40,247 nucleotides of DNA from Candidatus Poribacteria bacterium (GTDB taxonomy: Bacteria; Poribacteria; DTPJ01; WJIO01): positions 1 through 40,247 of the forward strand of contig WJIO01000446.1 in the NCBI GenBank assembly GCA_014730235.1. The letters are read 5' to 3'. The notes beneath the pieces were generated by a model. The model searched no databases and was not told where the DNA came from. It worked only from the letters and a program-made list of their open reading frames with translations. The stretch's first letter is position 1. Every line of letters starts with the position of its first letter. Positions 16,222 through 23,911 of the stretch are shown in pieces. Position numbers and translations under genes: made by a program.

Positions 16222-16500
16222 ATGAAGACAGTGGAAATAAAATTATCCGAACAGCAATTCAGCATTTTAAAGAAACTGAGTATTGAAAATAACAAATCCA
16301 TATCAGAACTTGTGGATATTGCATTAGAACAACTATTTTCCATACAAAATGAGTGTAAAACAAATCTGGCAAAAATACAGATGGCAAAAGGAATATGGTC
16401 TGATCGAGAAGATATTGGTGAAACAGATAAATATGTTCGTGAAATAAGAAAAGGAACCAACGAACGTATGAAAAGAATTGGTTTATGGAATAATGAGTAA
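16222..16500 (+). CDS. Ribbon-helix-helix antitoxin (VapB-like)
   Basis: The first ~45 residues (MKTVEIKLSEQQFSILKKL...ISELVDIALEQLF) fit a ribbon-helix-helix DNA-binding domain: one strand, then two helices. The C-terminal part, 'AKGIWSDREDIGETDKYVRE', is the toxin-binding tail of many RHH antitoxins paired with PIN-domain VapC toxins. It overlaps by 8 bases the start of a 22-codon frame encoding the first residues of such a toxin. That toxin is broken, so this antitoxin appears orphaned but may still bind its operator. A weak promoter candidate (TTGAAA at 16180, TAATAA at 16202) lies upstream. Confidence 0.75.
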   Translation: MKTVEIKLSEQQFSILKKLSIENNKSISELVDIALEQLFSIQNECKTNLAKIQMAKGIWSDREDIGETDKYVREIRKGTNERMKRIGLWNNE

Positions 16501-16561
16501 TCTAATTGATACAAATGTTGACTATTTACGAAATAATCCCAAAGCTGTTTGTATACTATAG
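16493..16561 (+). pseudogene. Truncated VapC-type PIN-domain toxin
   Basis: An ATG overlapping the antitoxin end opens 22 codons: MSNLIDTNVDYLRNNPKAV then CIL-stop. 'LIDTNV' with the catalytic Asp, followed by 'DYLRNNPKAV', matches the N-terminus of VapC toxins, normally 'LIDTNV-hh-DYLRGNPKAV'. Two residues seem deleted and the remaining ~110 are gone; I saw no continuation in any frame up to the next gene. It cannot make an active nuclease. Confidence 0.72.
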
Positions 16562-16605
16562 ACATTAGTGTATAGGAATTTTTTAGTATAATGACATAAA
16601 TCCTA

Positions 16606-16641
16606 ATCCTTGAAAATCCGTTTCATCCGTATTTATCCGTA
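16606..16641. repeat. 'ATCCGT' style short dispersed repeat
   Basis: AATCCTTGAAAATCCG and two further ATCCGT steps. A related stretch, AATCCTTGTAAATCCG, is at 25916-25931, beyond the end of the FAD oxidoreductase gene. Confidence 0.4.
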
Positions 16642-16672
16642 TGCTATTCTCATTAGATTCAGGAGAAAACAA

Positions 16673-17326
16673 ATGCCTATCACCAAAGCCCTTTTCATAG
16701 GTAACAGCTACACTTTTTGCAACAAAATGCCCTGGATAGTCTCAAAACTTGCCGAATCGGCAGGAAAGCAGTTGGAAGTTGAGATGGTAACCCAGGGTGG
16801 TGTTGATTTTCAGTGGCATATAAATAATCAGGAAACCCTGGATGCCATAGACAAAGATATTTGGGATTTTATAGTTTTACAAAACCACAGTCTGGCTGCA
16901 GTGGAAAAACGGGATGATATGATTAAATACGGTGATATGCTAATTCAAAGAACACAGGAAACAAAAGCAAAGACGGTGCTTTTTATGACCTGGGCACGAC
17001 AGCATATACCGGAAATGATAGAGGATATTGTCGGGGCATATACGGAACTGGCGGAGAAGAATAATACGATTATTGCGCCGGTTGGTCTGGCATGGAAAAA
17101 GGCTCTGGAGGCAGACAAAGCTTTGATACTTCATACAGAAGACAAGAGCCACCCCAATCCCCTGGGATCATATCTTGTCGCCTGCGTTTTCTACTCAACG
17201 TTTTATAATGCCAGCCCGGAAGGTCTTGCAGGAAGAATAGAGATTGATGGCGAAACTATAGTTGATCTACCTGATAGTCAGGCTGCTTTTTTGCAATCAA
17301 CGGCTTGGTTTGCAACAGGTGGGTAA
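16673..17326 (+). CDS. SGNH/GDSL-type hydrolase (DUF4886-like)
   Basis: An esterase-fold protein of 217 residues. The nucleophile is S12 in 'LFIGNSYTF' (block I), G43 is in 'QGGVDF' (block II), N71 in 'VLQNHS' (block III), and D157/H160 in 'EDKSHPNPLGSYL' (block V). All four SGNH catalytic positions are filled. No signal peptide is seen, so it may deacylate small or imported sugars or glycosides inside the cell. The start is placed at 16673 because AGGAG lies 8 bases before this ATG; an in-frame ATG at 16610 would add a basic stretch encoded by repeat DNA. The kinase gene follows after 35 bp. Confidence 0.85.
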   Translation: MPITKALFIGNSYTFCNKMPWIVSKLAESAGKQLEVEMVTQGGVDFQWHINNQETLDAIDKDIWDFIVLQNHSLAAVEKRDDMIKYGDMLIQRTQETKAKTVLFMTWARQHIPEMIEDIVGAYTELAEKNNTIIAPVGLAWKKALEADKALILHTEDKSHPNPLGSYLVACVFYSTFYNASPEGLAGRIEIDGETIVDLPDSQAAFLQSTAWFATGG

Positions 17327-17361
17327 GATCAAATAAAATTAGTTGAAAAAGGTCAAAAAAA

Positions 17362-18291
17362 ATGAAAAAAACTATCCTGGCATTTGGAGAACTCTTGTGG
17401 GATTTGCTTCCTACTGAATCAGTCTTGGGAGGTGCGGTGTGTAATTTCATCTATCGTGTAAATTCCCTGGGTGATCGGGGAATCCTGGTTAGCCGACTGG
17501 GTAAAGACAAACTGGGTGAAAAGGCCTTTAAGAATGTGGCGGATCTGGGATTGAATAAGGATTACTTGCAGTGGGATAAAAATCATCCTACCGGTACAGT
17601 TCCGGTGTCTTTTGATGAAAATAACAACCCAAATTTTGTGATAATCCCCGATGTTGCCTATGACTACATTGAAATGACGGATTCACTCAAAGAAATTGCC
17701 CCAAAAGCCGATTGTATATGCTTCGGCACGCTGTCTCAAAGAGCACACAAAACCCGTGAAACCCTTATGGAACTGCTGGAACTAACAGAAAACAGCATAA
17801 AACTACTGGATATAAATCTAAGGAAAGATTGTTATAATAAAGAGACCATTGAATACTCCCTTGAAAAAGCTGATATTCTAAAGCTAAATGAAGATGAATT
17901 ATACGAAATCAGCGAGATATTTGGCATATATGGTGAAGATTTGATCCAGCTTTGTGAAAGCACAATCAAAGGATGGAACCTCAAATACTGCGTGGTTACA
18001 TTGGGATCAGAAGGGGCTTTAGCCGTCTCAGACGAAGGCGAAAAAGTTTACGATCCCGGATACAAAATCCAACTGGCCGACTCGGTAGGCGCAGGAGATG
18101 CCTTTACCGCAGGTTTTGCTTATAACATACTACGAAATAAACCTTTAGGTGATGCATGCAGGTTGGGTAACATTATGGGAGCACTGGTTTCCACCACAAA
18201 AGGTGCTACCGTGCCGATTTCCTCCCAGCAGATTGAAAGCTTTGACAAAAGCAGTATAGAACGCATTTACAGAAAAGAATTTATGATTTAA
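17362..18291 (+). CDS. PfkB-family carbohydrate kinase (fructokinase-like)
   Basis: Phosphorylates a sugar with ATP in the cytoplasm. N-terminal 'AFGELLWDLLP' and 'LGGAVCNF' line the sugar pocket, and 'SRLGKDKLG' is the first PfkB signature region. The second signature, 'DSVGAGDAFTAGF', holds the anion hole and the catalytic base D246. 309 residues, a normal length. Among PfkB enzymes the pattern is nearest to fructokinases, but ketoses, 2-keto-gluconate and tagatose are not excluded. It is followed after 45 bp by a sugar isomerase, a pairing that suggests isomerise-then-phosphorylate sugar entry. Start ATG; the ribosome binding site is weak (AAAAAGGTC). Confidence 0.9.
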   Translation: MKKTILAFGELLWDLLPTESVLGGAVCNFIYRVNSLGDRGILVSRLGKDKLGEKAFKNVADLGLNKDYLQWDKNHPTGTVPVSFDENNNPNFVIIPDVAYDYIEMTDSLKEIAPKADCICFGTLSQRAHKTRETLMELLELTENSIKLLDINLRKDCYNKETIEYSLEKADILKLNEDELYEISEIFGIYGEDLIQLCESTIKGWNLKYCVVTLGSEGALAVSDEGEKVYDPGYKIQLADSVGAGDAFTAGFAYNILRNKPLGDACRLGNIMGALVSTTKGATVPISSQQIESFDKSSIERIYRKEFMI

Positions 18292-18304
18292 CTCAAATAT
18301 AACC

Positions 18305-18328
18305 GATCACGAATTACGGATTACGGAG
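18305..18328. repeat. GATCACGAATTACGG repeat, copy 1
   Basis: GATCACGAATTACGG, then ATTACGGAG. Its end, GGAG (18325-18328), lies 8 bases before the ATG at 18337 and appears to be the ribosome binding site of that gene. Confidence 0.55.
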
Positions 18329-18336
18329 AACCAATA

Positions 18337-19254
18337 ATGTCCTGGAAATTAGCACTACATACAGTAAGTTACGCAGGAGTCTGGCGAGGTCAGTCAAGCC
18401 TTCCTGTAGAAGATATACTGGACAAAGCGAAAGCCGCAGGTTACGAAGGTATAATGCTTATGTCCAAACGTCCTCATATATCAACTCTGGACATGGGAAC
18501 GGAAAAATATCAGAGCTTCAAAAACAAGCTGAAATCCCTTAACCTGCAAGTAGCATGTATCGCCGGATATACAGATTTTACAGCAGGAATTGAGCGACCT
18601 ATGTCACCTATGGCGGAAATGCATGCTGTATATATAAACGAGCTGGCCAGACTTGCAGTTGATCTGGGCACACCAATAATACGCATCTTTACCGGACTTG
18701 AGCGGGGAGGTGTGGTATTTGACAAACACTGGGAGGCATGTGTAAAAGGCCTGAAACTCGCTTCCCAACAGGCGGCTGAACATGGAGCAATACTGGTGGT
18801 TCAGAATCATCATGACGTAGGCGTTCATCACGATTCCATGCGCTGGCTTCTTGAGGAAGTGGACGAACCCAACTGTAAAGCCGCCTTTGACGCATGGGCA
18901 CCGGCTTTGCAGGATATGGAAGGTGAAGAGATTAAACAGGCTGTTTATGCCATGAAGCCGTTTATACTTCATACCACAGTCGCCGATTATGCAAGGCTTC
19001 CACGATACACTTACGATCCTACCATAAATACTTATAATAAAAAGATAAATGACATCCGTGCTGTGCCTATGGGCGAGGGCTTTGTGGATTACCCGGGCTT
19101 CTTTGCTGCTCTGGAAGACATTAATTACCAGGGTTGGGTAGCTTATGAAATGTGCGCACCATTAAAAGGCGGTGGAAGTATAGAAAACCTGGATAAATGC
19201 GCAAAAATCTTTGTAGATTACATGAAATCAGAAAAATGGCGCAATAAATCATAA
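18337..19254 (+). CDS. Sugar phosphate isomerase/epimerase (AP-endonuclease-2 fold)
   Basis: TIM-barrel, metal-dependent isomerase family (xylose-isomerase-like, PF01261). The repeating barrel pattern is clear: 'LHTVSYAG', 'YEGIMLMS', 'VACIAGYTDF', 'PIIRIFTGLE', 'LVVQNHHDV', 'CKAAFDAWAP', 'FILHTTVAD' and 'VAYEMCAPL'. Asp/His/Glu at the ends of the last four strands are the likely metal ligands. 305 residues, normal. It acts on an unknown sugar and is probably paired with the PfkB kinase just upstream. It is not closely similar to the Hyi-like protein at 7718, so the window carries two separate branches of the fold. Confidence 0.88.
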   Translation: MSWKLALHTVSYAGVWRGQSSLPVEDILDKAKAAGYEGIMLMSKRPHISTLDMGTEKYQSFKNKLKSLNLQVACIAGYTDFTAGIERPMSPMAEMHAVYINELARLAVDLGTPIIRIFTGLERGGVVFDKHWEACVKGLKLASQQAAEHGAILVVQNHHDVGVHHDSMRWLLEEVDEPNCKAAFDAWAPALQDMEGEEIKQAVYAMKPFILHTTVADYARLPRYTYDPTINTYNKKINDIRAVPMGEGFVDYPGFFAALEDINYQGWVAYEMCAPLKGGGSIENLDKCAKIFVDYMKSEKWRNKS

Positions 19255-19270
19255 AATACAAAAATTTACT

Positions 19271-19310
19271 GATCACAGATTATAGATCACTGATCACGAA
19301 ACAACGGAGG
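19271..19310. repeat. GATCAC repeat, copy 2
   Basis: GATCACAGATTATAGATCAC, then TGATCACGAAAC, ending in ACGGAGG, 6 bases before the TTG start at 19316. As in copy 1, the ribosome binding site sits at the edge of the repeat. Confidence 0.5.
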
Positions 19311-19315
19311 AAAAG

Positions 19316-20464
19316 TTGTCGTTTACAGTTCAAAACAATACACCTTATGGAAATGTAGCCGATGTTTGCATTGAATCTAACGAAAGCATAACAAAAGTAA
19401 GTTTCAGACCGCATCCCCACGGAGGCCCGGAGTGCCTTTGGTTCTGCTTCCGTCTCTGTAAAGAACCACAGGAACAAAGCCGCAAAGTCAGGCTTGTACT
19501 AAAAAATACCCAGAACATGCTGGGCGGCGGCGAACCTCACAACATGCGCCCGGTTATAAGATATGAAGGCAAAGACTGGCAAAGGTTGGGCGCGCCTATT
19601 GTAGAATATATGCTGGATGGTCGTAACCGGGCAATATGGCTGATTGACACTCCTGAAACCTTCGCCGACGTGGCTTACTGTTACCCTTATGGTCGGCCTG
19701 AACTGGATAAATTAATAGAGGAAACAAGCGGATACTGGAAAAGCGATATAATAGGCATAAGTCAGCAGGGGAGACCGTTAATCCGACTCAGCAACAGCTA
19801 CGGTGTAAAAGGCGGCAACCGTCCCGGTTTTTACCTCATATCCCGCCAGCATTCCGGCGAGACATCGGGATCATGGGTGCTGGATGGATTTCTGCGTTAT
19901 GTAGCAACTCTAGGGGAGAGCGCACCCCTGGTCTGGTCAATCCCCCTCACCAACATAGATGGGGTAGAACAGGGTGACTACGGCAAGGATAACTTCCCCT
20001 ACGACCTGAACCGAGCCTGGGCTCAGCCACCTATGCGCCACGAAGTGCTGGTATTCCAGCGAGACATGCAGCGATGGAAACAGCAATGCAAACCAGCCGC
20101 AGCCATAGATTTCCACGCCCCAGGAGCTTGCGAGACAAACGGTATGTATTGCTTTTTACCGGATCCCGAAACAGCCAGAGATCACCATGACTCAGTAATA
20201 AATGTAGCCAATATCATAGCAGAATTCCTGGGCAAAGAATACGCCGCCGATCCTTTCGGTAAGGTGGCCAACTATAAATCCCGATGGGAAACACCCAGCT
20301 TCTCAAGATACGGCTGGACGGCCTTTAATATACCCAGCTTTACCATCGAAAACCCATACGCCATGGTGAAAAGTATGGTTTTGACTCGGGAGAAATACCG
20401 GGAAGCGGGAGAACGCATAGCAAAAGCTGTTATATCAACTTTGAAGAAGCGAAATGGAAATTAA
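19316..20464 (+). CDS. M14-family metallocarboxypeptidase (cytosolic carboxypeptidase-like)
   Basis: A zinc peptidase with an N-terminal ~130-residue beta domain (including 'VAYCYPYGRPELDKLI') and a C-terminal carboxypeptidase domain, the layout of cytosolic carboxypeptidases. Zinc ligands are H179 and E182 in 'RQHSGETSGSW' and H267 in 'AAIDFHAPG'. N232-R233 in 'YDLNRAW' would bind the substrate carboxylate, and E345 in 'FTIENPYA' is the likely general base. No signal peptide, so cytoplasmic. The eukaryotic relatives deglutamylate proteins; bacterial ones are poorly known and might trim peptides or amidated sugars. TTG start after ACGGAGGAAAAG. Last gene of the plus-strand block, facing the LamG gene across repeat copy D. 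Confidence 0.87.
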   Translation: MSFTVQNNTPYGNVADVCIESNESITKVSFRPHPHGGPECLWFCFRLCKEPQEQSRKVRLVLKNTQNMLGGGEPHNMRPVIRYEGKDWQRLGAPIVEYMLDGRNRAIWLIDTPETFADVAYCYPYGRPELDKLIEETSGYWKSDIIGISQQGRPLIRLSNSYGVKGGNRPGFYLISRQHSGETSGSWVLDGFLRYVATLGESAPLVWSIPLTNIDGVEQGDYGKDNFPYDLNRAWAQPPMRHEVLVFQRDMQRWKQQCKPAAAIDFHAPGACETNGMYCFLPDPETARDHHDSVINVANIIAEFLGKEYAADPFGKVANYKSRWETPSFSRYGWTAFNIPSFTIENPYAMVKSMVLTREKYREAGERIAKAVISTLKKRNGN

Positions 20465-20517
20465 CTTGACTTTATCAAAATAACAGCATAACTTCAGAAT
20501 CATTATTGAAAATCTCT

Positions 20518-20723
20518 GGCTCTTCCGAATTGAGTGTGGAAATAATTTAAAAACTTTCTAAGCATGTCATTCCTGCGAAAATCTTATTCCTTTTTGCTCA
20601 AGCTTTTTGAAAAAGCTTGAAGCAGGAATCCAGTAGATCCGCATAAAGACTAGATTCCTGCTTCCGCAGGAATGACAGCATAAAGAAGCTTCTTATCTTT
20701 ACCACACTAAACCCGGATGAACC
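20518..20723. repeat. MITE-like nested palindrome, copy D (longest)
   Basis: 206 bp with ends GGCTCTTCCGAATTGAGTG and, inverted, CACTAAACCCGGATGAACC. Its core carries both inner modules: GCGAAA/CAGGAATCCAG, plus the AAGCTTTTTGAAAAAGCTT hairpin seen in copy B. It fills the space between two converging genes. Confidence 0.88.
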
Positions 20724-20791
20724 AGATCTCTTAGGGTTTAGGTATATACTTTAGACCGCATTAATATTTCTTTTACACGCAATTTCAATCA

Positions 20792-21559
20792 TTAATATAA
20801 CGGAATATATTTAGTTTTAATTATACTCCACTTAGCGGGAATTTTGTCGCCGGACATCTCCACAGCCACAGGCCCATTCATGGCCTGTTTTATTTCGTTT
20901 TCATCTAATGCTACGCTGTATATCCTGATTTCATCCAGCACACCGGGGAATGTGGTGATTCCGGCTTGCCAGTCATCCGCTCCTATCCACAGGTCTAAAT
21001 CAGAGACGGCCATGGGCGGCACTCCCGGTGTCTCTCCTTCCATTACACCGTTTATATACATCCTGAGAGCATCACCGTCATAAGTTCCGGCGAAGTGATA
21101 CCACTCGCCCACTTCAAAGACTGTTGCTGACTCCACAAAGGCATTATCGGGCTTTACCAGAAAATCCAGGGAATCCGCCGCGCCAAAGTCAAACAGTAGA
21201 AAGATAGAATCGTTTTTCGAAAGCAACCTGCGCTGACCAGCGATGGGCTCGTTAAGCTTGAACCAGCCCATTATGGTTACGGCTTCGGATAAGTCCAATT
21301 GGTCATCATCAGGCACCACAATATAACCACCGCCGGGCCCAAAATCCAGGGCTTTTCCGAATTTTCCATCTACCCACTGGGCTTCTTCCATCAACTCGCC
21401 GTTGTGACCATTACCCGAAGCATCCTTTATATCAACTCCAGAACCTTCATCCATGGGCCAGTATCCCACCAGAGCTTCCTCTGCCTGACCTAAAGCCATT
21501 GGGATAATAACAAGTAAAAACGATAATGTAAGGATAAGAAAAATAAGCCTTATAGTCAT
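20792..21559 (-). CDS. Secreted LamG-domain protein
   Basis: A signal peptide (residues ~1-25, hydrophobic 'LIFLILTLSFLLVIIPMALG') is followed by one LamG/concanavalin-A-like domain. It starts 'LVGYWPMDEGSG', continues 'DASGNGHNGEL', 'GKALDFG', 'WYHFAGTYDG' and 'LRMYINGV', and ends 'VLDEIRIYSVAL', the classic sequence of this family. Such domains bind glycans on surfaces. The C-terminal tail 'VEMSGDKIPAKWSIIK' resembles that of the other LamG protein (34778-35566), 'VSPAGSLISVWASIKDIK'. AGGAGGTATTAAAAT precedes the ATG. It lies downstream of the transaldolase-like gene beyond a strong terminator, so it may have its own promoter. Confidence 0.9.
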   Translation of the reverse strand: MTIRLIFLILTLSFLLVIIPMALGQAEEALVGYWPMDEGSGVDIKDASGNGHNGELMEEAQWVDGKFGKALDFGPGGGYIVVPDDDQLDLSEAVTIMGWFKLNEPIAGQRRLLSKNDSIFLLFDFGAADSLDFLVKPDNAFVESATVFEVGEWYHFAGTYDGDALRMYINGVMEGETPGVPPMAVSDLDLWIGADDWQAGITTFPGVLDEIRIYSVALDENEIKQAMNGPVAVEMSGDKIPAKWSIIKTKYIPLY

Positions 21560-21593
21560 ATTTTAATACCTCCTGAAGTAATTAAACAGATTT

Positions 21594-21628
21594 AAAACAA
21601 AATAGGCGCGGCAGGAACCGCGCCTATT
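21594..21628 (-). terminator. Intrinsic terminator of the transaldolase-like gene
   Basis: AATAGGCGCGG (21601-21611) and CCGCGCCTATT (21618-21628) form a perfect 11-bp stem with a 6-base loop. On the minus strand it is followed by TTGTTTT. It starts about 30 bp after the stop codon. Confidence 0.85.
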
Positions 21629-21659
21629 AAGGAAAAACATCTTTTTTTGTGGACGGAAA

Positions 21660-23606
21660 TTATTTACCTGCCACTTCTTTTGCCAGGTCTACACACTTAG
21701 CAGCGAAGGTATCATAAGCCTTCTTAAATTCTGTGCTTGTTTTCTGGACTGAACCGAAGTTTGGCCATTCCTCGGGTTTCAGGCCTTCTGTATACCATTT
21801 TTCCACGTCAATACCCACTTCAAGCAGCAGTTCCTTTAAAGCCGGCGTAAGATTATAACCTCTTACGAAGTCATCAAGTTTGGTAAGCCTCTTTTCCACA
21901 TCTGGATCAAATCTATCCAGCACCGATTCCCGGTAGTCCTCCAGATTAAATCCTGCCTCTTCTGATGCCAACTGCACGGCCCTGGCATGGTTGGGAAATT
22001 CTGTATGACACATGTTAGTTTTACCCAGAGCATCCAGTGTATCAGCAGGAACACGCTTGGAAGCTGGCAAAACATCCATTGATTCCAGTATCCATTTGGC
22101 CTGTTCTTCGTCCAGATCATAGGTCTTTGAAAGGTAGCTGATCCACTTTGGCCTGTTTTCCGGGCTGTAATATATCCAGTAAACACCACGAGCTACCAGC
22201 GTTCCACCCTTTTTCAGATCAGCTTCCAGAAGCTTTGTCTCATCTTCTGACATGCCAGCCAGTTTTGCGGCTTCAATAAACGTGGGCTGATCCAGAGATT
22301 TCATATTCTTATAAGCGCATACCACACGGGCTTTTTTGGCTATTGTGCTGGCTTCTGACAGAAGCTCTTCGTCGGCTGAAACCTCTTTTGCCAGCTTATC
22401 CAGCAGTTCGGCGGCTTTATCCCTGTCTTTTTCAGCAGCGGCGACAAAAATCTTCTCCGCTTCCACTTCCCTGAGGTGACTGACGAAACGGCCACCCATG
22501 TTAGTCTCATAAGTTCTGACCACATCATTACCGGCTTTAGCGGCTTTGGCTTTGCCCTCAAAAGCATCGAGAACTAACTGTACCTCCTGAGCTACGGTAT
22601 AAACAACGGTGTTGTTTGTTCCAATACCCTCGCTGTTCAGAACTGTGGTTATCTTCCTTGCTGCCTTATCGCCTCCTGAAACCTTAAAAACTATGCATGG
22701 GCCGGTCTTTCCAGCATTATCGTCCAGACCCAGCATACGGTCATAATCTTTAAGGAAATCTGCTGCCAGACTATGGGCATTTCGGGCATCCTCAATGCTG
22801 GCCTCGGCCTGGTCTGCAATATTGGGGTTAAGCTGGAAGCTGACCATGTAATCTTTGAGTCCGGTATACAGGGCCAGAGGACGGAAGATGGATAGATTTG
22901 GCCAAAGGGCTATCAGTGTTCCTGCCATGGTTATTTCATTCGCATGGTCTTCCGGGTTCTGCTTCCAGTCGTCGTGCTTGTCAATTTCCTCTTTCAGTTC
23001 ATCGATCAGGCTTACATCTTCGTCAAAGGCTTTAGCTGCCAGAACCGGGTTTGTGGATACCTGGCAAAAACCATAATGACGCAGGTATTCCAGACCCCTG
23101 GCAAAGTCATTTCCGAACTTGCAGTATCCGTCACCTATCATTTCCCAGTATACGCCGCTCCGCATGTTTTTTTTCAACAGCATCAGAAAGGATCGTCCAG
23201 CGTTATCTGTATACAAATCAGGCTCGATCCGCTCTGCCAACAAAGCGGTCAAACTGTCAGCCATATTGACGGATTTCATATCTTTCAGGAAATTTTCCAC
23301 TACCTTTGCCATCGCTTCTTTATCGCCAATGCCATCGATCTCCATGAGTACCTGTTCCAGGGCAGCGTCTATTTCATCAGAGTTGTAGCCCACGATCTCT
23401 GCGTCTCTGCCCACCAGATTCATACCCATACGGATCAACGTTTCGCATACCTGTTCTGTGGACTTAGCCTGAATACGAATAGCCGGGAACATATCTTTTA
23501 CACGGGCTACCAGAGTGCCGGGTTCTGGTTTAATTAAAATCTGGTCTGCAACAGCCAGGGTAAATCCTTTTTCGAATGCTTCCTTTATAGCTTCCATGTT
23601 AGCCAT
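21660..23606 (-). CDS. Large transaldolase-family protein
   Basis: The central part (~170-400) matches transaldolase: 'CQVSTNPVLAAKAF' (TTNPSL block), 'MVSFQLNPNIADQAEASI' (usual V-S-x-E-V...T-E-A-S-I), 'CIVFKVSG' with the Schiff-base lysine at K308, 'SEGIGTNNTVVYTVAQ' (usual E-G-I-N-x-N-x-T-L-L-F-S) and 'GGRFVSHLRE' (usual PFVGR). Transaldolases move a three-carbon dihydroxyacetone unit between sugar phosphates. At 648 residues it is twice the usual size, with an all-helical N-terminal ~150 residues and a helical C-terminal ~240 of unknown role. Strong ribosome binding site (AAGGAGG) and terminator suggest high expression as a single gene. The surrounding sugar genes fit. Some active-site positions differ from TalB, so specificity may be altered. 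Confidence 0.78.
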   Translation of the reverse strand: MANMEAIKEAFEKGFTLAVADQILIKPEPGTLVARVKDMFPAIRIQAKSTEQVCETLIRMGMNLVGRDAEIVGYNSDEIDAALEQVLMEIDGIGDKEAMAKVVENFLKDMKSVNMADSLTALLAERIEPDLYTDNAGRSFLMLLKKNMRSGVYWEMIGDGYCKFGNDFARGLEYLRHYGFCQVSTNPVLAAKAFDEDVSLIDELKEEIDKHDDWKQNPEDHANEITMAGTLIALWPNLSIFRPLALYTGLKDYMVSFQLNPNIADQAEASIEDARNAHSLAADFLKDYDRMLGLDDNAGKTGPCIVFKVSGGDKAARKITTVLNSEGIGTNNTVVYTVAQEVQLVLDAFEGKAKAAKAGNDVVRTYETNMGGRFVSHLREVEAEKIFVAAAEKDRDKAAELLDKLAKEVSADEELLSEASTIAKKARVVCAYKNMKSLDQPTFIEAAKLAGMSEDETKLLEADLKKGGTLVARGVYWIYYSPENRPKWISYLSKTYDLDEEQAKWILESMDVLPASKRVPADTLDALGKTNMCHTEFPNHARAVQLASEEAGFNLEDYRESVLDRFDPDVEKRLTKLDDFVRGYNLTPALKELLLEVGIDVEKWYTEGLKPEEWPNFGSVQKTSTEFKKAYDTFAAKCVDLAKEVAGK

Positions 23607-23658
23607 TTATTAACCTCCTTGATTGGTTTATTTCTAATATTTGTCATTCTGAACATTG

Positions 23659-23694
23659 TGTAGGTTGGGTTTCGCAAACTCAACCCAACCTACA
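23659..23694. repeat. GTAGGTTGGGTT hairpin repeat, copy 1
   Basis: TGTAGGTTGGGTT and AACCCAACCTACA form a perfect 13-bp stem with a 10-base loop. A decayed copy lies at 32802-32841. This repeat type is common in intergenic DNA of several phyla. Confidence 0.65.
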
Positions 23695-23700
23695 ATTAAT

Positions 23701-23820
23701 GGCTCTTCCGGGTTCCGTGTGGTTATAATTAAAAATTCTCTCAGCTTGTCATTCATGCTTTCGCAGGAATGACAGCATATAGAAGTTTCTTATCTTTAAC
23801 ACAATGAACCCGGAAGAACC
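23701..23820. repeat. MITE-like nested palindrome, copy E
   Basis: 120 bp with ends GGCTCTTCCGGGTTCCGTG and, inverted, CAATGAACCCGGAAGAACC; core TGTCATTCATGCTTTC, then GCAGGAATGACA. It lies between the sulfatase 3' end and the transaldolase-like gene. Confidence 0.85.
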
Positions 23821-23911
23821 CAATTAATTTGATGAGCATATAGGCCTACACTAATTTACTTAATGCAACTATTATACTATGATATTTATATTCATACAAG
23901 AATTTAAGCGG

